Assembly: GCA_040772845.1 (NCBI GenBank) | Contig: JAXGXG010000001.1 | Location: 6,634,001 to 6,698,000 of the forward strand | Length of the DNA stretch: 64,000 nt | Source of the DNA: PWXP01 sp040772845 | GTDB lineage: Bacteria; Planctomycetota; Planctomycetia; Pirellulales; Thermoguttaceae | Direction: 5' to 3' | In this document: piece by piece, positions 46,020 to 56,400 of the stretch | Layout: the number at the start of each line of letters is the position of its first letter | How positions within the stretch are numbered: position 1 is the stretch's first letter | Notes under the pieces: model-generated | Told to the model about the DNA's origin: nothing | Seen by the model: only the letters and a program-made list of their open reading frames with translations | Databases searched by the model: none | Program-made: the position numbers and the translations under genes

Positions 46020-47751
46020 CCTGCAAGTGCCTGATGGGCTCTGCTATCGTTTCGACCAGATGGCAGAAGGGGAAATGCACGTGCAGAAGACTACCTCCCG
46101 CCAAGTAGTCACACGGGAACTGAACTGTTTTTCAGCAGTCGAGGTGGTCCGTAAGACAAGCGACCATCAACTGCGGCACTCGCCGCTCTTGGACCGTTTG
46201 GTTCCCAAAGGAGGCAAGTATGGCTACGACTTGATCGCCCATGTCGGCGTACAAACATTCTTGGAGGGAAGAACACTAGGAGATATTGCAGCTGATCTGC
46301 GCCCACAGCGAATCCCCTTCAGTAGTCTGCATGATCTGGGGATGAAGTTTTTGTATTACTTCGGCCATCTACACCAGCAATACGCGGCGCCACAGTTGCG
46401 AGATTGGTTCCAACAGCGTGCATGGAGCACCTGGCTGATCGATGCCACGGTCGAACCAGGTACACCTGCATACTTCGGTGTGCTGGACGCCGAAAGCGGC
46501 TTATGTTTGAAGGCATGGAAGATTGCCACGGAAAACACGGACGATATCGTCCTCTGCCTTCGCGAGGCCACTGAGCAATTTGGAAAGCCCAACGAACTTC
46601 TGCACGATTTGGGCGATGCCATGGCGAACGCCTGCGAGGCCGTCTGGGGGGCGGCCGTGGTGCATCGCGCGTGCCACTTTCACTTGCTGCGAGACATCGG
46701 AGAAGATTTGTATGCAAAACCCCAAGCGGCTCTGCGAGAATTGATCCGCAAACTCAAGCTTCAGCCTCGGCTGAAGGAACAGCGCCGGGGCCAATCACTG
46801 TGGTTGCGTGACCATGTGAAAGATCCCACCAGCTTGGTCCGATTGTTGCAGGAAGAAGCCGTCGAGGTCCCGGCTGACGTGCTTGGCCGCGAACTGGTCG
46901 TGGCCGTTCATCAATGGATTCTGGATTACCCCAGCGACGGCCACCGCCAGGGCTATCCATTCGATCCGTACTTGTTGTATTTGCATCGCCGGGTAAATCG
47001 AGCTGCGACTATATTGGAGCCATTGCTGGACGGAACGGCGGTACACCACCGGATGCCCCAGGTTCTCGGGAATTTGTTGAAGATGCTCCAGGATTACTTG
47101 AACGACGAACGCGTGATAAAAGCGGCGGGGGAGTTTGAGCACGCATGGCAGTTGTTCACCCGCCTACGAACGGCGATGCAGCTTTCGTCGCAAGGAGGAA
47201 GCCCTTTGCACAATCCATATCCCCTGGAGGCAGAACAGAATGCAGCGATACGACACTCTCTGGAAGCACTGCGTGAGGAGTTCCGCAGCCAAGCGGACAA
47301 CTGCACCGAACCGTCGGATGCCAGACAGTATGAGATCATCGTGAAGCATTTAGATCGTTATTGGTCGATGCTGTTTTCCACAACGTCACGGGAGCGGACG
47401 ACGAACGGCTTGGAGAGCCACTGGGGCAAGGTAAAACGCTGTTGCCGCAAACGGCACGGCCGGAAGAAGCTGACCCGCGACTTCCAATGCCTACCACCAG
47501 AGATCATGCTAATTCCGAATCTGCGGAACCCACAGTATGTGGAACGCGTCCTGGGGGATCTTTCTGAGCTTCCGGCCAAGCTAGCCTTGGTTGGCCGGTC
47601 AGCCCCCCCTTGGACGCAGTGGCGCAATCGCCAGAAGCCCCGCACGATAGGCCGCCTTCCGCAATGTCTCCTCCGTCAAGAAGACCTGATCGATCGGCTT
47701 GCGGCAATTTACGAGACTCAATGCCAGCGCGAAGAGGCACAAACCGCCTGA
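45952..47751 (+). CDS. Insertion-sequence OrfB: DDE transposase, made as OrfA-OrfB fusion
   Basis: This frame follows the slippery site and continues for 599 residues; the fusion would be 822 residues. The nearest internal start is GTG 46027, which lacks a ribosome-binding site. Candidate catalytic residues are Asp in 'TWLIDATVEPGTPAYF', Asp in 'ELLHDLGDAMANACEAVW' and Glu in 'ERTTNGLESHWGKVKRCCRK'. The last is the typical Glu before a basic helix (TNGLES-x-x-x-K-x-K-R). A conserved 'VVHRACHFHLLRDIGEDLY' follows the second Asp. I cannot name the family with certainty. It would cut and join the 23-bp ends and give the 9-bp target duplication seen. Confidence 0.8.
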   Translation, partial: NDTLKASFLFRKWRRYWESAFGTLQVPDGLCYRFDQMAEGEMHVQKTTSRQVVTRELNCFSAVEVVRKTSDHQLRHSPLLDRLVPKGGKYGYDLIAHVGVQTFLEGRTLGDIAADLRPQRIPFSSLHDLGMKFLYYFGHLHQQYAAPQLRDWFQQRAWSTWLIDATVEPGTPAYFGVLDAESGLCLKAWKIATENTDDIVLCLREATEQFGKPNELLHDLGDAMANACEAVWGAAVVHRACHFHLLRDIGEDLYAKPQAALRELIRKLKLQPRLKEQRRGQSLWLRDHVKDPTSLVRLLQEEAVEVPADVLGRELVVAVHQWILDYPSDGHRQGYPFDPYLLYLHRRVNRAATILEPLLDGTAVHHRMPQVLGNLLKMLQDYLNDERVIKAAGEFEHAWQLFTRLRTAMQLSSQGGSPLHNPYPLEAEQNAAIRHSLEALREEFRSQADNCTEPSDARQYEIIVKHLDRYWSMLFSTTSRERTTNGLESHWGKVKRCCRKRHGRKKLTRDFQCLPPEIMLIPNLRNPQYVERVLGDLSELPAKLALVGRSAPPWTQWRNRQKPRTIGRLPQCLLRQEDLIDRLAAIYETQCQREEAQTA

Positions 47752-47788
47752 CCGCAAACCCCATGCCAACGAAATCTCGGAATGATAG

Positions 47789-48012
47789 GGCTTGCCCGGC
47801 CTGGAGCCGTGGTCAGTTGGCTACCGGTTGCGCAAGTTTTGTTCCCGTTCTGGGGTCCGATAGGTCTTCTAGCCGCGCAACCTGAGTGTCGGGTTGGATT
47901 GTGTCTTTGATCCAGACTTGAACGTGCCCGATGTAACAGGGAGGAAGAAGGGGCCGGGCGTGGCGTCTTCAGGCACCGCCCCCGGCGCGTTTTCGCCGTA
48001 GGCGATCAGCAC
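47789..48012. other. Right remnant of the interrupted repeat, then gene-free DNA
   Basis: Bases 47789-47830 continue the dispersed repeat interrupted by the insertion sequence (GGCTTGCCCGGCCTGGAGCC and GTGGTCAGTTGGCTA). No gene is seen up to the palindrome cluster. 48235-48800 likewise holds no gene I can support. Confidence 0.5.
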
Positions 48013-48231
48013 CGTAGCCTGGGGTTTCTTTACCCCAGGACCCATGGCCGCACCACATTCCCCAACACATTCCCGCGATGTTTTTGCCGCCGCAGGCGGC
48101 AAAAACATCGCGGGTGTTCCGACCGTTTTGCCTGTTTGTTCCGCCGCCTGCGGCGGCGGAACAAACAGGGAATCAACGGGGATGTGGGGGGGTGCGTATG
48201 GTTTCCTGGGGTAAAGAAACCCCAGGCTACG
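48013..48231. repeat. Nested palindrome cluster
   Basis: The outer arms of 28 bp are perfect inverted repeats (48013-48040 and 48204-48231, CGTAGCCTGGGGTTTCTTTA...). The homology continues imperfectly inward and outward. Inside are two perfect hairpins: 48072-48091 with 48095-48114 (20 bp, loop GCA) and 48131-48148 with 48152-48169 (18 bp, loop TGC). Both hairpins have the same top, GCCGCC-nnn-GGCGGC, as the hairpin at 31558-31608, while the lower arms are unrelated. Confidence 0.8.
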
Positions 48232-48802
48232 GTGCGAATCGCCTCCGGCGAATAGGTGCGGATCAGTGGCCGCTGGTACGTGGCGCGTGGGACTCGGAAT
48301 CATACCGTAACAAGCGACTTCTGGATTGGCTGCGGGCGGAAGGAATAAGACCGCACTATCCAAACACCGTTTCACCCCCAACTCTTTAACAGCCCGGCAC
48401 AACGCTGCCCCATATAAACCACGCACAGGCGGGGGGGCCAGCCAGAGCCACCTCACTTCTGCCCGTGGGAGCAGGAGAGTCGGTTCTGGCCGCGCGCCCT
48501 GCCTTGCGTGGAACTGGGCGAATTACGATACTAAGAATCCACGGAGCGATATTGCCGGACATGTTGGCCCAAGAAGTCACGAAGCCAGCAATGCGGGGGG
48601 TGTCGATTGCGGTCGTCAGTACTGCGACTGCGGCGAGGCCGAATCTCCGAGTAGGTGCATATCGCTATCTGAGCAGGGGTTGCCAGAGGGGGCTGCCGTG
48701 CGTCTGAGCCGCACCTCCAATCCGAGTCTGCCACTGCCTACGCTCCAAGCGATCGGAGCGGCGTGTTTTGGGAAAAGGCATGAATTGCCAAGTCCATCTT
48801 GA

Positions 48803-48830
48803 GCGGGCATGATCGCCCCGCCCGTTTTTT
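48803..48830 (+). terminator. Possible terminator or attenuator before gltA
   Basis: A short GC stem (GCGGG with CCCGC, or CGGGC with GCCCG) is followed by TTTTTT at 48825-48830, 26 bp before the gltA start. No plus-strand gene precedes it closely, so it could be a leader attenuator, or chance. Confidence 0.3.
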
Positions 48831-48855
48831 CGTAGATGAAGTCGAGACAACAACT

Positions 48856-50142
48856 ATGCCGGAACATGCTGTACTGACCATCGGCGGGCAACGAGTAGAA
48901 TTGCCCATTATCACGGGGAGCGAGGGCGAGCGGGCCATTGACGTCACACGGCTTCGCGAGCAGACCGGGTTGATCACCTACGATCCTTCGCTCGGCAATA
49001 CGGGAACGTGCAAGAGCACGATCACTTTTCTCGATGGCGAAGCCGGGGTACTCCGCTATCGCGGGATTCCGATCGAGCAGTTCACGACCGCCCCTAACTT
49101 CGTCGAGGTCGCCTGGCTGCTGATCTTCGGCCACCTGCCCACGAAGCAGGAATTGGACGAGTTCAGCGCCCTGCTGACCGACCATGAACTGCTGCACGAG
49201 GGACTGCGGCACCAGTTCCAGGACCTGCCGGTCGATGCACCGCCCATGGCCATCCTCTCGGCCACGTTGAGCAATCTGGCGTGTTACCATCAGGAGCTGC
49301 TGGCCCTGGAGACCTCCGAGTCGCTGGTGCAGGCGGCAGCCAGATTGATCAGCAAGGTGCGAACAATCGCGGCGTTTTCTTACCGGCGTTCGCAAGGGTT
49401 GCCGTTCATCTATCCGGATCCGAAGCTCCGGTATTGCGCCAATTTTTTGCACATGATGTTCTCGATTCCCTACCGGCAGTACGAAGTGACGCGGGAAATC
49501 GAAGATGCATTGAACCTGGTATTCATTCTCCACGCAGATCACGAACAGAATTGCAGTACGGCGACGGTTCGGACGGTCGGTTCGTCCAAGGCGAACCTGT
49601 TCGCTTCGTGTGCGGCCGGCGTCTCGGCCTTGTGGGGTCGGCTGCACGGCGGAGCGAATGTGGAAGTGGTCGAGATGCTCAATCGCATCCACCAGGGCGG
49701 CATGGCGCCCGAGGACTGTCTGCGTGATGCAAAGGACAAGGAGAATCCGTTCCGTCTCTACGGTTTCGGGCACCGAGTTTACCGGAATTACGATCCGCGC
49801 GCGAAGATACTCCAGGCCATTTGCGACAAGGTCTTTCGTCAGATGAAGCGGAAGGATCCGCTTCTGGATATCGCGAGGAAACTGGAGGAGCTTGCCCTGA
49901 AAGACTCCTACTTCGTTGAACGGCGGCTTTATCCGAATGTCGACTTCTACAGCGGAATCCTGCTCCGCGCCATCGGCATTCCGACAAACATGTTCACGGT
50001 GTGCTTTGCCATCGGACGGCTGCCCGGCTGGATCGCCCAATGGAAAGAACAACACGACGATCCAACCGGCAAGATCATCCGGCCGCGGCAGATTTACGTA
50101 GGGCCGACAAAGAACGATTTCGTACCGCGCGACCAACGGTAG
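48856..50142 (+). CDS. gltA: Citrate synthase
   Basis: The 428-residue enzyme (ATG 48856, MPEHAVLTIGGQRVELPIIT) is a hexameric-type (type II) citrate synthase condensing acetyl-CoA with oxaloacetate in the TCA cycle (EC 2.3.3.16). Family motifs are clear: 'TGTCKSTITFLDGEAGVLRY' near the start, 'HADHEQNCSTATVRTVGSSK', 'CAAGVSALWGRLHGGANVEV' with the conserved HGGAN, and the signature 'GFGHRVYRNYDPRAK' at about 302-316. The length is standard. The in-frame upstream ATG 48799 would run through the terminator-like stem and is rejected. It lies 347 bp before the Srf-like operon and is probably separate from it. Confidence 0.95.
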   Translation: MPEHAVLTIGGQRVELPIITGSEGERAIDVTRLREQTGLITYDPSLGNTGTCKSTITFLDGEAGVLRYRGIPIEQFTTAPNFVEVAWLLIFGHLPTKQELDEFSALLTDHELLHEGLRHQFQDLPVDAPPMAILSATLSNLACYHQELLALETSESLVQAAARLISKVRTIAAFSYRRSQGLPFIYPDPKLRYCANFLHMMFSIPYRQYEVTREIEDALNLVFILHADHEQNCSTATVRTVGSSKANLFASCAAGVSALWGRLHGGANVEVVEMLNRIHQGGMAPEDCLRDAKDKENPFRLYGFGHRVYRNYDPRAKILQAICDKVFRQMKRKDPLLDIARKLEELALKDSYFVERRLYPNVDFYSGILLRAIGIPTNMFTVCFAIGRLPGWIAQWKEQHDDPTGKIIRPRQIYVGPTKNDFVPRDQR

Positions 50143-50489
50143 GGCGTTCCTGGCGTTGCAGGCGAAGCCCTTATTCCGCGGGGTCCGCATCGCTGTCAGC
50201 GGCAACGCCGACACGCTGGTCCCCCGTGCCTGCAATCGCACGGCCTCCGGGGCCAAACGCCAAGGTCTTCCGGCAGGTGATGCTGATTTGTGTAGGACAA
50301 CGAGGGCGAAACCCCTCGCATAGGCTAGCTGCACTATAGCCGTCCGCGGTATTCCGCAAGCAACAATCTCGCTTGCCGATGCTTTTCTGTAGGGGATCGG
50401 GTACACTTGAGAGGACGGGGGGGCAATAAGATAGGTTCCCATGTGCGAACAGGGGCACAGACTAGTCTTCCGAATACGGAACCGATTTC
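50143..50489. other. Gap between gltA and the Srf-like operon
   Basis: No gene is seen in these 347 bases. A promoter for the downstream operon is expected here, but I found no convincing -35/-10 pair. Confidence 0.4.
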
Positions 50490-53400
50490 ATGGCAATACG
50501 TTTCTGCCGAGTGGATCTCTCGCCCGAATCTCGCGACTTTCGGCCTGTTGCGATCGAGCCGGGCGTTCCGCTGTTGGATCGATCGGGCTCGAACGACCGG
50601 ATCGTGTTCCGCTGGCTTGGGGGAATGGCTGCCGAACCCTATTGGGAGGGGGAGGCCGTCGGTTTCTTCGTCAGAGACGACCACGGTGGCCGGCTTTCCG
50701 AGGTCAGCGTGCAACCGGTCGCCTCGAGTGAGCTTCAAGGGCCCTTGAAAGGCGAACTGGACCGACTCCGCCAGCGCCTGGCCGAGGCCAAGCCTGAAAC
50801 GGGAACGGAACGCGCACTGCACACCACACTGCTGAAGTCGTTCCAGGAAATGGTCGATCAGCCGGACCGCAGTGACCTGGATGCCTTCTTTTTCAAGTAT
50901 CGCGACGCGGCGGGCAATTTGCATCTCGTCTGGGCGTGGGGTTATCGCCGGGTGGACCAGGAACCATCGCCGGCCGTCGTATGCACAAGTCCGGAATGCA
51001 GACTTCTGTTCATTCGCCGGCCGGGGAGTCCCAAATGCCCGGCGTGTGAGCGGGCGCTGATTGTCGGCACGCGCAAACGCCGCAGTAAACGACGCGTCCT
51101 TCTGCCACTGCTGCTGTTGCTGCTCATTGCGGCCGTGATTGGCCATTTCTGGGCACATCCCCCGGGACTTGTTGCTACGCCGGCCTTTATCGAAGGTCCC
51201 ACCGGCGGCCGGGTGGAACTGAAGATCGAACGACTCGGATGGATTCCGTTCTGGAAGACCGACGTCACGCAGCAGGCGGTGGGGGTCGTGCTCGATCCAA
51301 GCGTTGCCCAATACGACCAAATGGCCGCTGCCGCCGAACTGACCGGGCAGGGCCAAACCGTGTTGCGCATCCATCTGGGCGATTACCGGCCTGCGAATGT
51401 TACGTTGGTTGTCGGTCCCCCACAGATGCCCGAGAAGTTACGTATCGAGCCGGCCGAGATCGAACTGGGCGTCGGCACGACGGCCCAGCTTCGGCTGTTC
51501 GGCCAGATGAAGGACGGGTCTGAAGTGGACCTGACCCGTGCCGCCCAATGGCCGCCGCAGTTGCCCGACGACAAGGTGGTGTTCTCCTGGTACGGATTCC
51601 TTGAAGGCATTGGCGAGGGGACCTCGCAGGTGACGGCTCGTTACTGCGCGACGCCGGGCGGCGAACCCATCGAGGCCGTTTGCGACGTTCGTGTGAAGAA
51701 GGTCGATTTCAAGTCGTTGGAGGCATCGGTCGCCCCGGCCCCGGTTGGGCTGGCGCGTGCGAGTCGGCTGAACATCGACGCCGTAACGCAATCGGGCCAG
51801 AAGTACTCCGTGCTGGGGTCTTCGCGACTGACGACGGCGATTTCACCCTCTTACCTGGCTTCGGTGAACAGGGGCCGATTGCACGGCAAGGCCGTCGGCA
51901 AGGGGAAGTTGGCCGCGACTTTTGGTGAGAACCTGACGGCAGGCACACAGATCGAGGTGGTGGAAGGGCTTGGCGTAACGGGGCTGACCGTCACGCCCGA
52001 GAAGCTCGACATGGTCGTCGGTCAGATTGCCGACTTGAACATTGTCTCACCCAGCCGGGCGCCCATTCGCGTTACGAGCAAGGACCCAACGCTGGTTGAA
52101 GTCACCGGCGAGAATCGCCTGGTTGCCCGCGCCGCCGGCCAAACGGAGTTGCTGGTCAGCCAAGGCGGCACGCAGCAAACGGTGCCCGTGCTGGTCGAGG
52201 AAGCGGAACTGCGCTCCATTGCCCTGTCGCCGCCGCTGATCGTAGTCCCGATCGACCACGAAGATCGCTGCCGGGTCATGGCGCAGGTGCAGGTAGGCAA
52301 ACGTGAGCGTCGCGTGGAAATCGCCCCGAGTCGGTTGGAAGACGTGGCGAAGCCATCGGCGCGAAACGCCGACTTCCGTCAAGGCAACTTGCAGCTTTCC
52401 GGGATCTGGCCCACCACGCCTGCCACGCCGCAGCAGTTGGCCTTGCGGCTGGGCGAGTACGTTGCCTTTGCGCCGGTGCATGTTGTTGTTGCCCCCATGC
52501 GATTGAAGATTTCGCCTGAAGGGACGGTCGATCTGCCGCACGGGCAGATGGCGCGTTTGCAGCCGTGGGCGCATTACAGCGGGGGCCGCGCGGTCCAGCT
52601 ACCGGCCGAGCGGGCACAATGGCACACCGATCCGAAGGCGAAGGCCAAACCCGGCCTGGAATTGCGCGGTAACCGTGTGGCTGCTCTGAAACCGGGAGGC
52701 GGACCGCTGCCCGTTTGGGCCAGCTACTTCGGCAACCGTTCGAACCGCGCCGTCTTCCAGTCGGTCGAGGCGGACCCGAATGTCGTCCTGCAGCTTCAGA
52801 CGGATCGCACGCTCCGTCTGGTCGATGAGACGGGTGACCTCTGCCTTGCAGCCACGGGTCCCAAAGGCGACGTGGAACTCGTGCCCGAAATGGCGGAGTT
52901 CAGCAGTTCCGCCGAGACTTCACTCGCGGTGGAGAAGGCATCGGGCGCATTCCGGGCCGTCGCGCCAGGCGCCGCCACAGTAACGGCCGTTCACCCGGCC
53001 GCAAAACAGCCTGCCGCACTTGACATGGAAGTCTTCGCGTCTGCCGACGCCGGACTGGTGTTTGAACCGGAACGGCTCGTACTCGGTGTGGGCGAGGCGG
53101 CGCCGTTGCGCCTGTTCCTTGAAGCAGGCACTGGAGAGAACAAGCGGCGGGCCGAATTGTTCGGGCCGGGAATCGGTTACACCGTTTCGCAGCCGGAAAG
53201 CGTACGGTGGATCCCGCCGCAGGTTGTGGGAGTTCAGGTCGCGCCGCCGCAACAGGTTTCTGCCAGCTTCTACCCGCATCTGGACCAGCCGGCCGAGGCC
53301 GAGGTGGAAGTCGTAGCGACCGCCGAAGCGCCGTTGCGCATTGTACCGTCCAGCATCGCCCTGGCGCCGGGGCAGGTTCAGACGCTTCGCGTGGAGCGGC

Positions 53401-56400
53401 AGGCGCCCGGAAGCGACGGACTGTGGAAGGAGGTTGTTCCGGGGCTGGTCGATTGGACGATTCCGCCAAGCGTGGTCTTCTCTCCGGCCGAGGGAGAACT
53501 GCGCCCCACGATTTCGCTTCCGGAAGACGCACAAGGCGAGTTCGAACTGACCGCCGGGGTGGGCGCCGAGCAGGCTCTCGCCTTGGTGACCGCAAAACCG
53601 CAAGGACCGGATCCCGACGCCGCCGACGCCAGCTTGTTCGTCGATCGCGATGGCGGAACGATGTATCTGGCGGAAGGGCAGTCCCAACGCTATACGGTCA
53701 TGGTACAGCAAGGCGAGCACGCGGAGCCTGCCGCAAACGTGCAGTGGATGCCCGACTTCGAGAACGACTACGTCCGCTGGCAAGCACCCGTACTATCGGC
53801 CAAGCGCGCCGGATACGAACAGCAGCTACGCGCCCAGGTGGGCGACCGGACCGTGCTGTTGCGAACCATCACGTACCGGCCCGGCAGCGGATATGCAGAG
53901 CCAGCGCCGGGCGGCGGCGATCGGCCGGTCGCCGTGCGCATCGTTAGCGATCAGGGGCCGGCGGTCGAGTTTCCCGTCGGCGCGCGCTTCGACGATTTCC
54001 GCGTGGAAGCCGAATACGACGACGGCTTCACCCAGGTTGTAACGCGGCAGGCACAACTCCGAACGCCGGAACCGCCTGCCGAAGCGCCGCTCGCGCCAAG
54101 CGGGGGCATGCTTGTGGGCGTACGTCCCGGCGAGACCACGGTCGGCGCCACGTTTGAAGGCGTCTCGACCAAGGAGTCGCTCCGCGCCGTCGTCACGGCC
54201 GAGGCCAACCCCGATGCGCTCCGGCTGCGTCCCTCGCCGGCAACCCTCATGCCGGGCGAGACCATTTCCATGGAGGCCGAAGGCTTCAAGCAGAAGCGTT
54301 CGATCGGGTTGTTGACCGGGCTGAGCCCCTTCACATGGCAGACCGCCAATCCTGAAATTGCGACGCTGAGCGGACCCGCTCTCACCGGCCGAAGTCTCGG
54401 CAAGACGACCGCCACGGCGCAATTCAAAGGCGTGAAAAGCGAGGAAGCGCCGATCAGCATTGTTCCTTCGATCGCCGATGCCCTGGTGATCGATCCCAAG
54501 GTCATCCGGCTCCGCGTCGGCCAGAGTGTCGGCATTGGTATGGACGTGCTGGCCATTCGCGGCGACGTCGACTTCAGCCGCCAGTGCCGCGTCACACCGG
54601 CCCTGCCTAGCGTGGTCCGATACGACTCGGCAACGCACTCGCTCGTCGGCGTTGCGCCCGGAATGTCCGCCGTCGCGTTCGGCTACGGCGACAAGCTGGC
54701 CAACGTCATGGTGGAGGTTTTCCTGGGCGAGCGTCTGGCAGGCGAGATCGTTGTCGAACCCGGTACGGGCGAACTGGCGGTCGGCCAGGCATTGCCGCTG
54801 CGGGTTTACGTGCTGACGGACGATGGCCGGCGGATCGACCGAACGACTTCGGCCGTATGGAGGAGTTCCGCTCCCGGGACGATCGCCATGTTGGGCAATC
54901 GGGTGTGCGCCATTGCCCCCGGAGAAGCCAAGGTGGCCGCTGCGTTGCCCGATGTCGAAGGAACGGGCAGCGCCCACGTGCGCGTGAACAACAATCCGAT
55001 CGAAGCCCTGGCCATCGATCCTAGCCAAATCGACATGATTCCGGGCGACTCCATGCGCGTACGCGTACTCGGCGGCGCAGCCAGCGGAACGCACGAGTTG
55101 TTCCCGCAGGAATCGTTGACGCTGACACCTGGAGGTGCGAATCCGCAGGCGATTCGCACAACCGGAGGCGACATCGTCGAGGCGACAACGCCGGGCGAGG
55201 CAATACTGAATGCAACGTGGCAGAATCGGCTGCAAGCCCAGGCGCAGGTCCGTGTCTCGCAAGATACGTGGTCCGACCTCGTACTCGATCCGGCCCGTGC
55301 AACCGTGCATCCGGGGCAAGGGTTGGTCTATCAGCTTAGCGCCCTGCGGGGTGGCCAGCGACGCGTCCTCACACCTGCCGACGGCGTGGAATTGTACCCG
55401 GCCGATCCGAACATTGCTCAATCGGCAGGCAACATGGCCGTCGTCGCCCGCGCACCGGGGCGGACCGCCGTCGTGGCGCGTATTGGCAACACGCAGGCAG
55501 AAGCGCTGCTCGACGTGGTTCCCGGAACGGGCATCGGCTCCTCGGACGTTACTCTGCTCGGCCCCGGCGGGGATGTTGTGTATGGCCCAGGTTACGGCTA
55601 TTACGGTGTCGCCCCGGGCGGTCGTTGGGTAGAACGCGTGGTCCGCGGACCGGGGACGACGGTCGTTGAAGGCATTCCGGGCGTGATCGGCTCGGTCGTT
55701 GGTGACGCACCTGCGGCCGGCGTGGTCGCGCTCCAGTTCATTCCGGACGTCGTGCGTCTGCCGCTCGGTTCGCCTGGCGCCCGGGCCCAGGTGGTCGAAG
55801 TCCTTGCCGACGGCAGTTTGGGGAGCGACGTTTCCAACCATCCGCTGCTCGAGGTTTCCGAGCCTGGCGACGTCGCCACGGTAGAAAAGACGGCGGACGG
55901 ACTGGTCTTCCGGCCGGTGCAGGCAGGTGATGTACGGGTTGGCGCAAGGCTGGGCCCGGTCACGGCCGATCCGCTGTTGCTCTCGGTAGGGGAGGGGGCT
56001 GCCGGCGGGGCCCGCCTGGTGGTCACCCCGAATCCGCTGCCACTTTGGACAGGCAGGGAAGACTCGTTCGGTTTGGTAGCCGTCGATCCGGGCGATGGCA
56101 TGACGCTGATGGAGGTCGATTACCAGCTTGCGCCGCAACCTGGCCAGGGTGTGGTCGAGGCCACGGGTCCGAAGACGTTGCGAGGCTTGGGACTTGGCGA
56201 AGCGAACGTACTCGTAACCGCCGTCAGCCCTGGCGCGCCGTACGACGGTCTGGCAACCATGGCTCGCGTTACGGTCGGCAGCTCGGATCCGATCGTAATC
56301 GAGCCGAACGCCATTACAATCACGGTGGGGCAGGCGACGCCGCCGCTGCGCGTCTTTGCCAAGTCGCCCGACGGGCGGATGGACCAGGTCCCCGCCACGC

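Larger units (their letters stand above)
45048..47788 (+). mobile_element. Complete 2,741-bp insertion sequence with -1 frameshift transposase
   Basis: The ends are perfect 23-bp inverted repeats (45048-45070 and 47766-47788), starting CTATCATTCCGAGATTTCG. They are flanked by a perfect 9-bp direct repeat, GGCTTGCCC, at 45039-45047 and 47789-47797, the target duplication. Removing the element and one repeat rejoins '...CACCGGCCGGCTTGCCCGGCC', the same sequence as in the palindromic element at 31490. The insertion is thus recent-looking and inside a dispersed repeat. The element carries orfA and orfB joined by a likely programmed frameshift. The family was not identified; a 9-bp duplication and frameshifted two-frame transposase fit several families. 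Confidence 0.9.
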
